From Saprospiraceae bacterium (GTDB lineage Bacteria > Bacteroidota > Bacteroidia > Chitinophagales > Saprospiraceae), in contig JANQWK010000030.1 of the NCBI GenBank assembly GCA_030729925.1, positions 51,839-115,838 on the forward strand: a stretch of 64,000 bases of DNA, in the 5' to 3' direction. Below are positions 51,064 through 59,716 of the stretch, one piece after another (positions within the stretch are counted from its first letter, which is position 1; each line of letters opens with the position of its first letter). The notes beneath the pieces are model-generated. The model had not been told where the DNA came from and searched no databases. It worked only from the letters and a program-made list of their open reading frames with translations. A program made the position numbers and the translations under genes.

Positions 51064-51840
51064 TTATTTGCCTTTGAAATCGGGAAATCGTTTTTCCAAA
51101 AAAGCCTGTATGCCCTCCTGGAGGTCTTCGCTTCGATAGCAAACCAACATGCCTTCCACCTCTTTTTCCATAACCGCCTCCAGGGAAAGTTCGTAGGTCT
51201 GCCACATGACTCGTTTGACCCATTGCATAGAAATCGGCGCATGCCGTTCTAGTGCCAGTAGTCGTTCCAAGCTCGAAGGCATCAGGCTTTCCGCCGGAAA
51301 AACAACACTAACAAAACCGCTGTGCTCCAGTTCGACTACCGGGATGCGGCGAGCAGACAGCATCCAGTCCATTGCGCGCCCCATGCCTACCAAACGAGGA
51401 AGAATATACATCGAAGCGTTTGTCTGAAACAGCCCGCGTTGCACCTCTGTAAACGCAATCCACGAATCATTGGTGGCAAATCGAAGGTCACAGCTCATAG
51501 CGATTTCTACCCCGACACCCACAGCCAGCCCATTCATCAGCGCTACAATGGGCTTATCGCAAGCGATCATTTGACGGGTTAAGTCCTGCATCAGATCCAG
51601 TTCCTCTCGCATTTCGGCTTCGCTTTCCCCTTTTCCGAGGGTACTGAGATCTGCCCCTGAAGAAAAAGCCCGGCCATTACCGGTGAGGGCAAGGATACGG
51701 AGCTGGGGATCCGACTTAAAAAATCGAATAATGTCCAGCAGTTCCTGAAACGTTTCTTTTCGAAAGGCATTTAATCGTTCGGGACGGTTAAAAGTTGCCA
51801 GTAGTATGCCCGAGCTTATGCGTTGCTGCAGGATATCCAT
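51064..51840 (-). CDS. enoyl-CoA hydratase/isomerase family protein
   Basis: 258 residues from the ATG at 51838-51840; a TTG two codons upstream is not favoured. The crotonase core has FNRPERLNAF, GRAFSSGADLSTL, GLAVGVGVEIAMSCDLRFA and EVQRGLFQTNASMYILPRLVG, with the Glu residues usually needed for hydratase activity retained in the last two blocks. It could be a hydratase, an isomerase or another crotonase. It sits oddly between a peptidase and a CocE-type hydrolase in the operon, six bases after the M28 gene. Confidence 0.88.
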   Translation of the reverse strand: MDILQQRISSGILLATFNRPERLNAFRKETFQELLDIIRFFKSDPQLRILALTGNGRAFSSGADLSTLGKGESEAEMREELDLMQDLTRQMIACDKPIVALMNGLAVGVGVEIAMSCDLRFATNDSWIAFTEVQRGLFQTNASMYILPRLVGMGRAMDWMLSARRIPVVELEHSGFVSVVFPAESLMPSSLERLLALERHAPISMQWVKRVMWQTYELSLEAVMEKEVEGMLVCYRSEDLQEGIQAFLEKRFPDFKGK

Positions 51841-51846
51841 ACCCAA

Positions 51847-53409
51847 TCAGTTTGTTCCCCCTTTCCGGGTTGCCGGTCGGGGTTCAGGCCAGGAAAGTTG
51901 TACACCGGTACGCGGATTCAAAGGGAGTACACTTCTCTCGCGGGAAACGAACTCCGGATCTTCACAAGCCATATAGACCAGGATAGCAGCGAGGATAACA
52001 TTGCTACGCACATCATCGAACACAATTTTATCGTAGGTATCCAGGTTGGTATGCCAGGTATAATTAAAGTAAGACCAATTTAGGGAACTCAGTGAAAAAC
52101 CAGGTGCGCCTGCCGCCACGAAGGAAGCGTAGTCAGACCCCCCTCCGCCTGGAGTACCCGGGAATGTCGTTTCGATTTGAGAACGGATTTCCTGAGGAAC
52201 CGCTGACAGCCATCGTCCCAAATAATCATAGGCATGCAGGAAGCCTTGACCCGACATCCGAACTACCCGTCCTGTGCCATTGTCCTGATTAAACAAAGCT
52301 TGCAGTTGGTTGACCACTTCCGGGTGATCTTCTACAAAAGCGCGGGAACCATTTAGCCCCTGCTCTTCGCTACCCCATAAGCCCAAAAGGATGGTTCGTT
52401 TTGGATTTGGATACACCTTTTGCAGAATGCGCATTACTTCCATCATCATAATGCTTCCGGTCGCATTGTCAGTTGCTCCGGTGCCTCCGTCCCAAGAATC
52501 AAAATGAGCCGATAGCATCACGTACTCTTCCGGTTTTTCTGACCCCTTGATCTCCGCCAGGGTGTTAAATGTAGGAACCATACCCAATTCTTTGGAGGTA
52601 GCCACCACTTTAATTACAGGATTGTCGCCGTATTCAACCATGCGGTACAGCATGCCATAATCCTCTAAAGAAAGGTCAAGGGTAGGTATGTTTTGGGTCC
52701 TGGCGGAAAAAACCTTATTTGCACCAAAACCCTTAGACCAATAACTGTCCAAAATCCCTGCTGCCCCTGCCGCTTCAAGAGCTGCGGGCAAAGTTCGAGT
52801 AGTGTAGCCTGTTTTTTGAATACGGCTTTGCCAAGCTGCAGTGGCTGCATCGCGTTTTTCTTTCATCGCCTCAAAAGAAGCGGGTGTAGCAAACTCTTCC
52901 CAGTTGTAGTCTGGGCGACCAGTGGGTTGGTGCATGGCCACCATCACAAACTTGCCCTTTACCGCTGGTAACCATGCCTGGAAAGCCAGAGAATCGGGAA
53001 GATCCGGCACAATCACAATACCTGCGGTTACTCCGCCCTCACTCGTAGAAGGACTCCAAGCCAACTGTCTGCCGTGAAGGCTAACTACGCGGGGAGCCAC
53101 CAGATCAATATGGCAGATGCCGCGTTCCCAACCGCGCCACTCGCCCCACTGTTCGTTACGGGCATTGATCCCCCAATCGGCAAACTGTCGGACTGCCCAG
53201 TCGTGGGCGGCCCCCATTTGAGGAGTACCCACTAACCTTGGTCCAATCACATCGGTCAACTCATGCGCCAAACGCTCAAGGTGAGAATGATCATTGGCTT
53301 CTGCCACAATCTGCTGAACCATTGTAGGAGTTCCTTGCGCAGACAACAAAGCAGGCAACAAAAAAAAGCTCAAAAGAGGCAAAAAAGCGGAGCGGCTGAT
53401 AAACTTCAT
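51847..53409 (-). CDS. exported M28-family zinc aminopeptidase
   Basis: 520 residues with a signal peptide (LLSFFLLPALLSAQ). The M28 metal site is visible: His and Asp in LSAHFDSWDGGTGATDNATGS, Glu-Glu in GSEEQGLNGS, Asp in FNQDNGTG and His in YTWHTNLDTYDK. A PA-domain-like region lies in the middle third. The enzyme probably removes N-terminal residues from peptides outside the cytoplasm. It is the first gene of the four-gene operon. Confidence 0.9.
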   Translation of the reverse strand: MKFISRSAFLPLLSFFLLPALLSAQGTPTMVQQIVAEANDHSHLERLAHELTDVIGPRLVGTPQMGAAHDWAVRQFADWGINARNEQWGEWRGWERGICHIDLVAPRVVSLHGRQLAWSPSTSEGGVTAGIVIVPDLPDSLAFQAWLPAVKGKFVMVAMHQPTGRPDYNWEEFATPASFEAMKEKRDAATAAWQSRIQKTGYTTRTLPAALEAAGAAGILDSYWSKGFGANKVFSARTQNIPTLDLSLEDYGMLYRMVEYGDNPVIKVVATSKELGMVPTFNTLAEIKGSEKPEEYVMLSAHFDSWDGGTGATDNATGSIMMMEVMRILQKVYPNPKRTILLGLWGSEEQGLNGSRAFVEDHPEVVNQLQALFNQDNGTGRVVRMSGQGFLHAYDYLGRWLSAVPQEIRSQIETTFPGTPGGGGSDYASFVAAGAPGFSLSSLNWSYFNYTWHTNLDTYDKIVFDDVRSNVILAAILVYMACEDPEFVSRERSVLPLNPRTGVQLSWPEPRPATRKGGTN

Positions 53410-53445
53410 ACGGTTAGTTTTTGTTAATTTCCTGTGTTAAGGTAG

Positions 53446-53475
53446 GAAAAATACCCGAAAAACCCCTTTAGCAAA
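53446..53475 (-). promoter_or_regulatory. weak promoter candidate for the M28 operon
   Basis: On the minus strand TTTG (53472-53475), an 18-base spacer and TATTTTTC (53446-53453) approach the TTTG-N19-TAnnTTTG pattern, with one mismatch in the -7 box. It lies 36 bases before the ATG. Confidence 0.3.
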
Positions 53476-53499
53476 CCAAACCAAAAAGATTTTGCTAAA
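53467..53499. repeat. inverted repeat upstream of the M28 gene
   Basis: TTTAGCAAA (53467-53475) and TTTGCTAAA (53491-53499) are perfect 9-base arms with a 15-base centre. They overlap the -33 part of the putative M28 promoter. An operator is possible. Confidence 0.35.
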
Positions 53500-53727
53500 A
53501 TAAATTGGGTAGTGAACTTTAATATGGCATAGTTTGTATAGATTTGTAATGGATTAACGAATTCATGTGTTTTTGGCAAGTAGCAAGTGTATTCCGCAGA
53601 TTTTTTGTTCTCCTGTTCTCCTCGTTTTGACAGCAATAAAAATTTCTTCGTGTTTCCAACTATTTCCTAAAACGATCCAAGACCTTGTGGGTCAATTTCG
53701 GCATTCTCTCCTGTTGGAGTATGCATA

Positions 53728-53755
53728 ATTTTTTTTCAATTAAATTTTTTTTCAA
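53728..53755 (+). repeat. U-rich 12-base direct repeat directly before the RRM start codon
   Basis: ATTTTTTTTCAA occurs at 53728-53739 and again at 53744-53755, touching the ATG at 53756. Such U8-CAA runs are plausible RNA targets for an RRM protein, so feedback on its own mRNA is an inference. Confidence 0.5.
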
Positions 53756-54034
53756 ATGAACATTTTTGTTGCAAAATTAAGCTGGGGTACTCAAAGTGAT
53801 GATCTAAGAGAAGCTTTTGAGGAGTATGGTGAGGTTTCTTCAGCTAACGTTGTTATGGACAAAATGACTGGCCGTTCCAAAGGATTTGGTTTTGTCGAAA
53901 TGCCAAACGACGATGAGGCACTTGCTGCTATCAGAGAGCTGAACGAGTCTGAATTGGACGGCCGCACTATTGTGGTTAAAAAAGCAGAACCTCGTAAGGA
54001 AAACAACACTCGAAGACCAAGTAATAGATGGTAG
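53756..54034 (+). CDS. RRM-domain RNA-binding protein
   Basis: 92 residues, essentially one RNA recognition motif. RNP2 is IFVAKL (residues 3-8) and RNP1 is KGFGFVEM (residues 41-48), with aromatic residues at the RNA-contacting positions. A short basic tail (KKAEPRKENNTRRPSNRW) follows. Such small bacterial RRM proteins are abundant in Bacteroidota, where sRNA chaperones such as Hfq are often missing, and may act as RNA chaperones. It converges on a DEAD-box helicase gene. Confidence 0.93.
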   Translation: MNIFVAKLSWGTQSDDLREAFEEYGEVSSANVVMDKMTGRSKGFGFVEMPNDDEALAAIRELNESELDGRTIVVKKAEPRKENNTRRPSNRW

Positions 54035-54046
54035 GCGATGCAAGCT

Positions 54047-54086
54047 AAAAAGCCCGGCATGTGAAAACGTGCCGGGCTTTTTTTTT
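54047..54086 (+). terminator. bidirectional Rho-independent terminator between RRM and DEAD genes
   Basis: AAAAAGCCCGGCA and TGCCGGGCTTTTT (about 54047-54059 and 54070-54083) form a strong 13-bp stem with a T run on the plus side and an A run before it, which gives a T run on minus. It fits the convergent gene ends. Confidence 0.85.
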
Positions 54087-54105
54087 GTGCTAAGGTCAGT
54101 CAGAA

Positions 54106-55608
54106 TTATCCTACAGGCCTTTTTCCGTAGGTTTTTTTCTTGGAAAAAGAGCGCTTGCCGGAGCTAAACGTCTTTTTGGGCTGACTTGGCTTATGCATAC
54201 TGCTACCTTTTCCACCTGCCGGTTTGGAAAAATCGAAATTGAGATCCACATTGGCTCCAACGTTCCATTTTTCAATTTCGGTAGTAAGGAGTTTGGCGAT
54301 CAGTTCCTCTTTTGACAAACTTCCAAACAGCAGAGATGCTTTTTCGAGTAGCTTTGCCTCTATTGCATTTTTTCCAGGTTTATCGAGGATGCCGCGGCAC
54401 CAGTTTTCAACCTTCAGGCTATACACCTCGCGCGTCTGGGGAACCAGCACTTGTTGAAATTGGATATCTAAGCTTTTGGAAATGCGGTGCAATTTTTCCC
54501 TTTCGTGTACATTGATAATAGCCAGTGAAATCCCTTTTTTGCCTGCCCTTGCTGTCCGACCACTACGGTGTGTGTAGTAGGAAAGATCATCGGGTAGTGA
54601 AACGTGGAATACGTGGGTAAGGTCATTGACATCTATCCCTCTGGCTGCAATATCAGTGGCAATCAGCACCTGAAGTGCTTTCCGCTTAAAGAGATCCATC
54701 ACTCGATCTCGCTGCTTTTGAGAAAGATCGCCATGTAAAGCCTCTGCCCGATAGTTTTTCTTCAGCAGTAAATCTGCCAAATCTTGGGTATCCTGCCTGG
54801 TACGGCAAAAAACCACTCCCCTGATATCGGGGTCCACATCCAGGAAGCGGGTAAGGGCTTCGCTTTTGTCGGATTGTTTGACCACAGCAAATTGGTGAAG
54901 GATATTCGCATTCACCTCATTTTCCACATTCAGCTTGACCTCTGCAGGATGCTCCATGTAGGTCTTCACGATCCTGCGAATTTCAGGAGACATCGTAGCG
55001 GAGAACAACCATACTACTTTTTCCTCGGGGGTATATTCGAGGATGGTATCCAAGTCTTCTTTAAAGCCCATATTCAGCATTTCATCTGCCTCATCCAGGA
55101 CCAAGAACTTAAGCTTGTCCAATTTAACGGATTTGCGTTTGATCAGGTCAATCAGGCGACCTGGTGTAGCAATGATGATGTGCTGGGGTTTGCGCAAAGC
55201 GCGGATTTGATCTACGATGGAGGCACCGCCATACACGGCGAGTACATTCACCTGATCCATAAACTTGCTGAATACTTCAATCTGACCTGCAATCTGCTGA
55301 CCTAACTCGCGGGTAGGTGCCAGGATTAAGCCCTGGGTATAATGAAGTGAAGGATCTATTCTTTCCAATAAAGGCCACCCAAAAGCTGCTGTTTTCCCTG
55401 TGCCTGTTTGTGCCAGACCGATGAAATCCCTATTGCCTTGAATGATTTGTGGAATTGCCAGTTCCTGAATCTGACTAGGTTTTTCAAAACCCAGCTCTTC
55501 GATTACTTTTAAGATGGGTTTTGAAAGCCCCAAACGCTTGAATGATTCCAAAGAATTGTTGTTTAAATTTGAAAAGGCAAAGTTGGCTAAAATAATTGAC
55601 ATTTGCAT
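54106..55608 (-). CDS. DEAD-box ATP-dependent RNA helicase
   Basis: 500 residues. The start is the first of two near ATGs (55608 or 55602). Helicase motifs appear in order: Q motif (GFEKPSQIQELAIPQ), I (AQTGTGKTAAF), Ia (APTRELGQQ), II (VLDEADEMLNMGF), III (FSATMS), V (LIATDIAARGIDV) and VI (HRSGRTARAGKKG). A C-terminal RNA-binding domain and a Lys/Ser/Phe-rich tail (KKTFSSGKRSFSKKKTYGKR) follow, as in DeaD/CsdA-type cold-shock helicases that unwind structured RNA. It converges on the RRM gene. Confidence 0.94.
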   Translation of the reverse strand: MQMSIILANFAFSNLNNNSLESFKRLGLSKPILKVIEELGFEKPSQIQELAIPQIIQGNRDFIGLAQTGTGKTAAFGWPLLERIDPSLHYTQGLILAPTRELGQQIAGQIEVFSKFMDQVNVLAVYGGASIVDQIRALRKPQHIIIATPGRLIDLIKRKSVKLDKLKFLVLDEADEMLNMGFKEDLDTILEYTPEEKVVWLFSATMSPEIRRIVKTYMEHPAEVKLNVENEVNANILHQFAVVKQSDKSEALTRFLDVDPDIRGVVFCRTRQDTQDLADLLLKKNYRAEALHGDLSQKQRDRVMDLFKRKALQVLIATDIAARGIDVNDLTHVFHVSLPDDLSYYTHRSGRTARAGKKGISLAIINVHEREKLHRISKSLDIQFQQVLVPQTREVYSLKVENWCRGILDKPGKNAIEAKLLEKASLLFGSLSKEELIAKLLTTEIEKWNVGANVDLNFDFSKPAGGKGSSMHKPSQPKKTFSSGKRSFSKKKTYGKRPVG

Positions 55609-55630
55609 GAAAAGAATAGCGCGCCGGCGC

Positions 55631-56350
55631 TTATTCTATCACATTCTTACTCAGGTGCATTTTTAGTTCTACAATTTCTTCCTGCGCCAGTTCTCGCCAA
55701 GCGCCGGGTTTCAGATCGCCCAATAGGATATTCATCACCCGGATGCGTTTGAGGGTAACTACCTTATAGCCGACGTATTCGCACATCCGCCGGATTTGTC
55801 GGTTGAGCCCCTGGGTAAGGGTGATTCGAAATTTATAAGGCCCCAGTTGCTCGATTTTGCAGGGTTTGGTTCGGGTTCCGAGAATGGGCACCCCTGCGCT
55901 GAGTCGCTTGAGGACACGGGGATTAAGTTCTTGATTGACTGTTACGATATATTCTTTTTCATTGTCGTTTTCCTCCCTGAGGATCCTGTTGACGATATCG
56001 CCATCGTTGGTTAGTAAAATCAGGCCGGTAGAGCTTTTGTCAATTCTCCCGATGGGAAAAATGCGTTTAGGGTATTTAATAAAGTCAATAATATTGTCCG
56101 GATCCCGCTGATCGGTGGTACAAGTAATCCCTGCAGGCTTATGCAAGGCGATATAAACCGGCTTAACTGCTTCCCGGATGGGTTTTCCGTCGAGGTGTAC
56201 GGCATCGCCCGGGTTTACCCGATTGCCTTTAACGGCCACTGTACCATTAAGGGTTACCCTTCCGGATTCTATCCATGCGTCTGCTTCCCGGCGGGAGCAG
56301 ATACCGGTTTGACTGAGATATTTGTTCAAACTTACAGATTGATCTGGCAT
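55631..56350 (-). CDS. rluF: 23S rRNA pseudouridine synthase RluF family
   Basis: 239 residues. An S4 RNA-binding domain (SLNKYLSQTGICSRREADAWIESGRVTLNG) precedes the RsuA/RluB/E/F catalytic domain, with the catalytic Asp in GRIDKSSTGLILLTNDGD. The GLNRQIRRMCEYVGYKVVTLKRIRVMNI block favours RluF, which makes pseudouridine near the peptidyl transferase region of 23S rRNA. RluB/RsuA remain possible. It starts 22 bases upstream of the DEAD-box gene's start side and may share its transcript. Confidence 0.87.
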   Translation of the reverse strand: MPDQSVSLNKYLSQTGICSRREADAWIESGRVTLNGTVAVKGNRVNPGDAVHLDGKPIREAVKPVYIALHKPAGITCTTDQRDPDNIIDFIKYPKRIFPIGRIDKSSTGLILLTNDGDIVNRILREENDNEKEYIVTVNQELNPRVLKRLSAGVPILGTRTKPCKIEQLGPYKFRITLTQGLNRQIRRMCEYVGYKVVTLKRIRVMNILLGDLKPGAWRELAQEEIVELKMHLSKNVIE

Positions 56351-56353
56351 TTT

Positions 56354-57184
56354 CTATTTTTTGAGAAGCAAGTACATGTTTTCATTTAAGAAGCCCGGAT
56401 GTTCAGGAAGCGGATAATCGGGTGAAAATTGTTGGTTCAGAGTGGTTCCATCCTGGTGATCTATGCAATCATACCCCGGTAGTTCACGGTAAAAAGTATC
56501 CGGTACAACCTGATAATGAAAACCATGTGGATAATTGAGCCGATGGGTACAAAAATCGAGGAGTCGGCCAAAAACCGGGGTCCCTTCCATGGTTTCCTGG
56601 AAAGATACGCTGCCGATATACTCGCCGGACTGCTGTATCCCATCGAAAATTGCAAAAATGGCGTTAATGTCCCGGGGGTTGAGGAAAAACAGCACCCCTT
56701 CGACGAGGATAAAAGACTTGGAATGACCTTTTAGAGACAGCAGCTCCTCTACCCAATGGTTATCGGAAGCCATAAAATCAGCTCCAACATAGCTTATATC
56801 ACGCCGTGGAAGGGCACCTGATGACATCCAAGCATCCACGTGTTGTTTTTTGTAGGCTAAGATACTCGGAAAATCAAGCTCGATATGACGGAGGCCTTCC
56901 GGCAGAGAAAAAGGGTACATGCTAAAGCCACTTCCGAAATTGATCAGCAAACTGATTTGTTGTTTGGCAAACAAACGTTGGAGCTGTTCAAAAAAATAGC
57001 GGTTGCGCAAACAATGCAAGTGGGGTTCGTGCTCGGAGACTGCAATCACGTGTTCGGCTACCCACTCATCCGTAGCGGGGGTGTTCCAAAGCCCTGCAAA
57101 AGGGTCTTTGCTCAGATCCGGATGAGTGGCCCGATAGGTGGAGGTAATAAAAGCAGTTTCATGGACATGTAAGTTGTGCTCCAT
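56354..57184 (-). CDS. SAM-dependent methyltransferase, leucine carboxyl methyltransferase (LCM)-like
   Basis: 276 residues. LLINFGSGFSMYPFSLPEGLRHIELDFPSIL has the LCM-family SAM site (the GSG and acidic position ELDFP). RDISYVGADF and SFILVEGVLFFLNPRDINAIF are the following blocks. LCM-like enzymes methylate carboxyl groups, including in natural-product pathways, but the substrate here is unknown. The HPDLSKDPFAGLW start is typical. It follows the Gluc-DH subunit gene by a few bases on the same strand. Confidence 0.82.
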   Translation of the reverse strand: MEHNLHVHETAFITSTYRATHPDLSKDPFAGLWNTPATDEWVAEHVIAVSEHEPHLHCLRNRYFFEQLQRLFAKQQISLLINFGSGFSMYPFSLPEGLRHIELDFPSILAYKKQHVDAWMSSGALPRRDISYVGADFMASDNHWVEELLSLKGHSKSFILVEGVLFFLNPRDINAIFAIFDGIQQSGEYIGSVSFQETMEGTPVFGRLLDFCTHRLNYPHGFHYQVVPDTFYRELPGYDCIDHQDGTTLNQQFSPDYPLPEHPGFLNENMYLLLKK

Positions 57185-57188
57185 AACG

Positions 57189-57905
57189 TTAGGTTAGGAG
57201 ATTGCCATCGTCGTCCCATTCGGCAATATCCAGTCTTTTGCTTTGATCCACGCATTTGGCCAGCCATTCGGGATCGTAGTCCACATCGTGCTTTGCGAGC
57301 ACCTCTTCGGGGACTCCGTCCCAGGTATTCGCGAAATTGCCGGTATAGCCCAGATCTTCAATACCCATTTGAGTGGTATAATAACCTGTCAGGGTAAGGT
57401 TCCGCATGTAGTTGAAGAAAGCGATGCCGGGAGCCAGTTCGGGACGTTGGTTGTTCTTATCTGGGTAAGCAATATCCTCAACAATCGCCATCCGCTCTGT
57501 CGAGCTGGCTTCAGTAAAAGCCTTATCGAAGCGGCGAATGGTTTCTCCATCCAACCACATCAACCCTCCACGAATGGGGAGTTTATGGCTGGGGATATCT
57601 TTCACAATAAAATCTATGAACTCCGGGACTTTCGCATCGCTTGCTGATCCGGCAGTAGCGCTTGCTGGAAGGATGATATCGCACAACACGGTTATGGTTG
57701 CCAGTTCATGGGCGTTGAGGTACTCCTCAGCCATGATTTTTTTATCCCTTGCCAACTCATCTGGAGTACGTCCGTACAAACCCGTTGCTTGAGTCTCCTC
57801 GGTTGTCGGGTTTGCAGCAGGCTCACAACCTGCCGCACTGGTACCAAGGGCTACTCCCCCGATTGTTCCTGCGATAATTGTTTTGAGTGTATCTCTACGT
57901 TTCAT
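57189..57905 (-). CDS. gluconate 2-dehydrogenase subunit 3 family lipoprotein
   Basis: 238 residues from the ATG at 57903-57905; an in-frame reading to 57986 runs into the GMC gene. MKRRDTLKTIIAGTIGGVALGTSAAGC is a Tat-type signal with a lipobox Cys. The rest matches the gamma subunit family: ATITVLCDIILPASATAGSASDAKVPEF and IAFFNYMRNLTLTGYYTTQMGI. It partners the flavoprotein encoded 49 bases upstream on the same strand and probably carries it across the membrane as a folded complex. Confidence 0.88.
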   Translation of the reverse strand: MKRRDTLKTIIAGTIGGVALGTSAAGCEPAANPTTEETQATGLYGRTPDELARDKKIMAEEYLNAHELATITVLCDIILPASATAGSASDAKVPEFIDFIVKDIPSHKLPIRGGLMWLDGETIRRFDKAFTEASSTERMAIVEDIAYPDKNNQRPELAPGIAFFNYMRNLTLTGYYTTQMGIEDLGYTGNFANTWDGVPEEVLAKHDVDYDPEWLAKCVDQSKRLDIAEWDDDGNLLT

Positions 57906-57954
57906 AAGGTCATTTTTTCCCGCAGGGAGCACCTTAGCGGGTAATCGGAAAAAA

Positions 57955-59673
57955 TCAGATATTCCGTTTTTTGTATTGTTCGACAATATACTCGGAAGTG
58001 CGCATAGCCAATGCCATGATCGTCCAGGTACAGTTTTTATCCGCCTGACTTACAAAGGGGCCGGCATCTACGACAAACACATTATCCGCATCGTGCAGTT
58101 GGCAGTATTTATTGGTCACGGAGGTGCGGGGATCATCACCCATTCGGGTAGTCCCTACTTCGTGGATAATCTCTCCGGGTTTGTGGAGGCCGTACTCTTG
58201 GTCTTTGCCAGGTTTTGAGCCCAAGGCAATTCCCCCCATGGCATCTATCAACTCTTCAAAGGTATCGTGCATGTGTTTTGCCTGAAGGCGTTCGTAATCA
58301 GACCACTTGTAGGTAAAGCGAAGCACCGGGATACCGAATTGATCCACCACGGTTGGGTCAAGTTCGCAGCGATTATCATAGCGGGCAATGGCTTCTCCCC
58401 TGCCTCCGAAGCCGATCATGGCGCCAAAAAACTTTCGGACATCGGTGCGCAATTTGTCGCCATAGCCGCCGGAAACACCACCGACCAAATCATTGAGGTG
58501 AGTCGTGTCAAAACCAAAGCCGTAGGCGGGAGTACCCAAGCCTCCCCATACCTCAATATGGTAACCACGCGGGAAATCCAATTTTTTATTATCCAGCCAC
58601 CAGGGCGAATATACGTGCATACCGCCTACCCCATCCTCGTTGTAGTCCAATTGGCGATCCATCAGCGCCGGGATCAAACCAGAACGACTTGCTCCGGTAG
58701 AATCATGCAGGTAGCGCCCTACCATATCGCTGCTATTTCCCAATCCGTTAGGGTGTTGCGAGCTCTTTGAATTCAGCAAAATGCGAGCGGTACTGCAAGC
58801 GGAAGCGCCAAGTACTACCGAGCGGGCTTTGAGTTTATACTCCTTGCGGTCTTCCTTGTTGATAAAAGAAACTCCGGTGGCACGGCCATTCTCGTCGGTC
58901 GTCACATTTTTCACCATGCTATTGACGTACAGATCCACCTGTCCGCCGTTCAAGGCGGGGATCACGAACACCGAACTGGAAGAAAAGTCGGCATAGACAT
59001 TACAGGAGCGGTTGCATTGGCTGCAATAGAAGCAAACGCCTCGGTCGTTATTGAGTTTTTTCGTCAGGATAGACAAGCGGGCAGGAATCACATCCACGCC
59101 CAGTTTGCGTGCTCCCTTGATATAGTATAATTCGTGCAGACGAGGTTTAGGAGCTGGCAGGAAAAAGCCATCCGGGTCATTGTAGCGGCGTTCTTTGCTG
59201 CCGAACACGCCTACCATTTTATCCAAACGATCGTAGTAAGGTTTGAGATCATCATAGCTAATGGGCCAATTTTCGCCCAAACCATCCACATCTTTGTGCT
59301 TAAAATCTTTAGGGCCGAAGCGCAGGGAAATTCTACCCCAGTGGTTCGTTCTGCCACCGAGCATTCTTGCCCGCCACCATTTAAAATCGGTACCTTCTGT
59401 ATTGGTATAGGGTTCCCCATCCACTTTCCAATCGCCCCAAGACATATCAAAATCCCCGAAAGCGCGGGTGGTGCTGGCACCTCTCCGGGGCGACTCCCAG
59501 GGCCATTTCATTTGGGTTGCGGTTGTAGGATCCTTGGGATCAAAAAACGGGCCTGCTTCTATCAGGGCTACCCGCATTCCAGCCTCGGAAAGGATCTTCG
59601 TGGCCATTCCGCCACCTGCGCCTGAGCCTACAATTATCGCATCATAGACCTGGTCATTTTTGATAATCTGCAT
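57955..59673 (-). CDS. GMC-type flavoprotein oxidoreductase (gluconate dehydrogenase large-subunit-like)
   Basis: 572 residues. The FAD-binding site is DAIIVGSGAGGGMATKILSEAG (residues 11-32). RMLGGRTNHWGRISLRFGP and a CFYCSQCNRSCN cysteine cluster (about residue 215) are characteristic of the subgroup paired with subunit 3. The C-terminal GTTRMGDDPRTS and VVDAGPFVSQADKNCTWTIMALAMRTSE blocks close the GMC fold. It lacks its own signal and is likely exported bound to the subunit 3 Tat protein. The sugar or polyol substrate is unknown. Confidence 0.9.
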   Translation of the reverse strand: MQIIKNDQVYDAIIVGSGAGGGMATKILSEAGMRVALIEAGPFFDPKDPTTATQMKWPWESPRRGASTTRAFGDFDMSWGDWKVDGEPYTNTEGTDFKWWRARMLGGRTNHWGRISLRFGPKDFKHKDVDGLGENWPISYDDLKPYYDRLDKMVGVFGSKERRYNDPDGFFLPAPKPRLHELYYIKGARKLGVDVIPARLSILTKKLNNDRGVCFYCSQCNRSCNVYADFSSSSVFVIPALNGGQVDLYVNSMVKNVTTDENGRATGVSFINKEDRKEYKLKARSVVLGASACSTARILLNSKSSQHPNGLGNSSDMVGRYLHDSTGASRSGLIPALMDRQLDYNEDGVGGMHVYSPWWLDNKKLDFPRGYHIEVWGGLGTPAYGFGFDTTHLNDLVGGVSGGYGDKLRTDVRKFFGAMIGFGGRGEAIARYDNRCELDPTVVDQFGIPVLRFTYKWSDYERLQAKHMHDTFEELIDAMGGIALGSKPGKDQEYGLHKPGEIIHEVGTTRMGDDPRTSVTNKYCQLHDADNVFVVDAGPFVSQADKNCTWTIMALAMRTSEYIVEQYKKRNI

Positions 59674-59716
59674 AAATGTGGAATAAGTTATTATTGAGGG
59701 CTAATATAGCATAATT

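Larger units (their letters stand above)
53410..53755. other. 346-base intergenic region between the M28 and RRM genes
   Basis: No gene is supportable here; a minus-strand frame of about 70 codons (53424-53636) has no family-like features. The region holds a weak minus-strand promoter and an inverted repeat in front of the M28 gene, and a U-rich direct repeat directly before the RRM gene. Confidence 0.6.

Noticed and set aside
51063..51242. N-terminal extension of the CocE hydrolase by 60 residues.
   Set aside because: It overlaps the hydratase gene and precedes the signal peptide; the ATG at 51060-51062 gives a proper lipoprotein start.
53424..53636. A minus-strand frame of about 70 codons in the 346-base gap before the M28 gene.
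   Set aside because: No start context, no domain and low-complexity composition; it overlaps the inverted repeat and promoter candidate.
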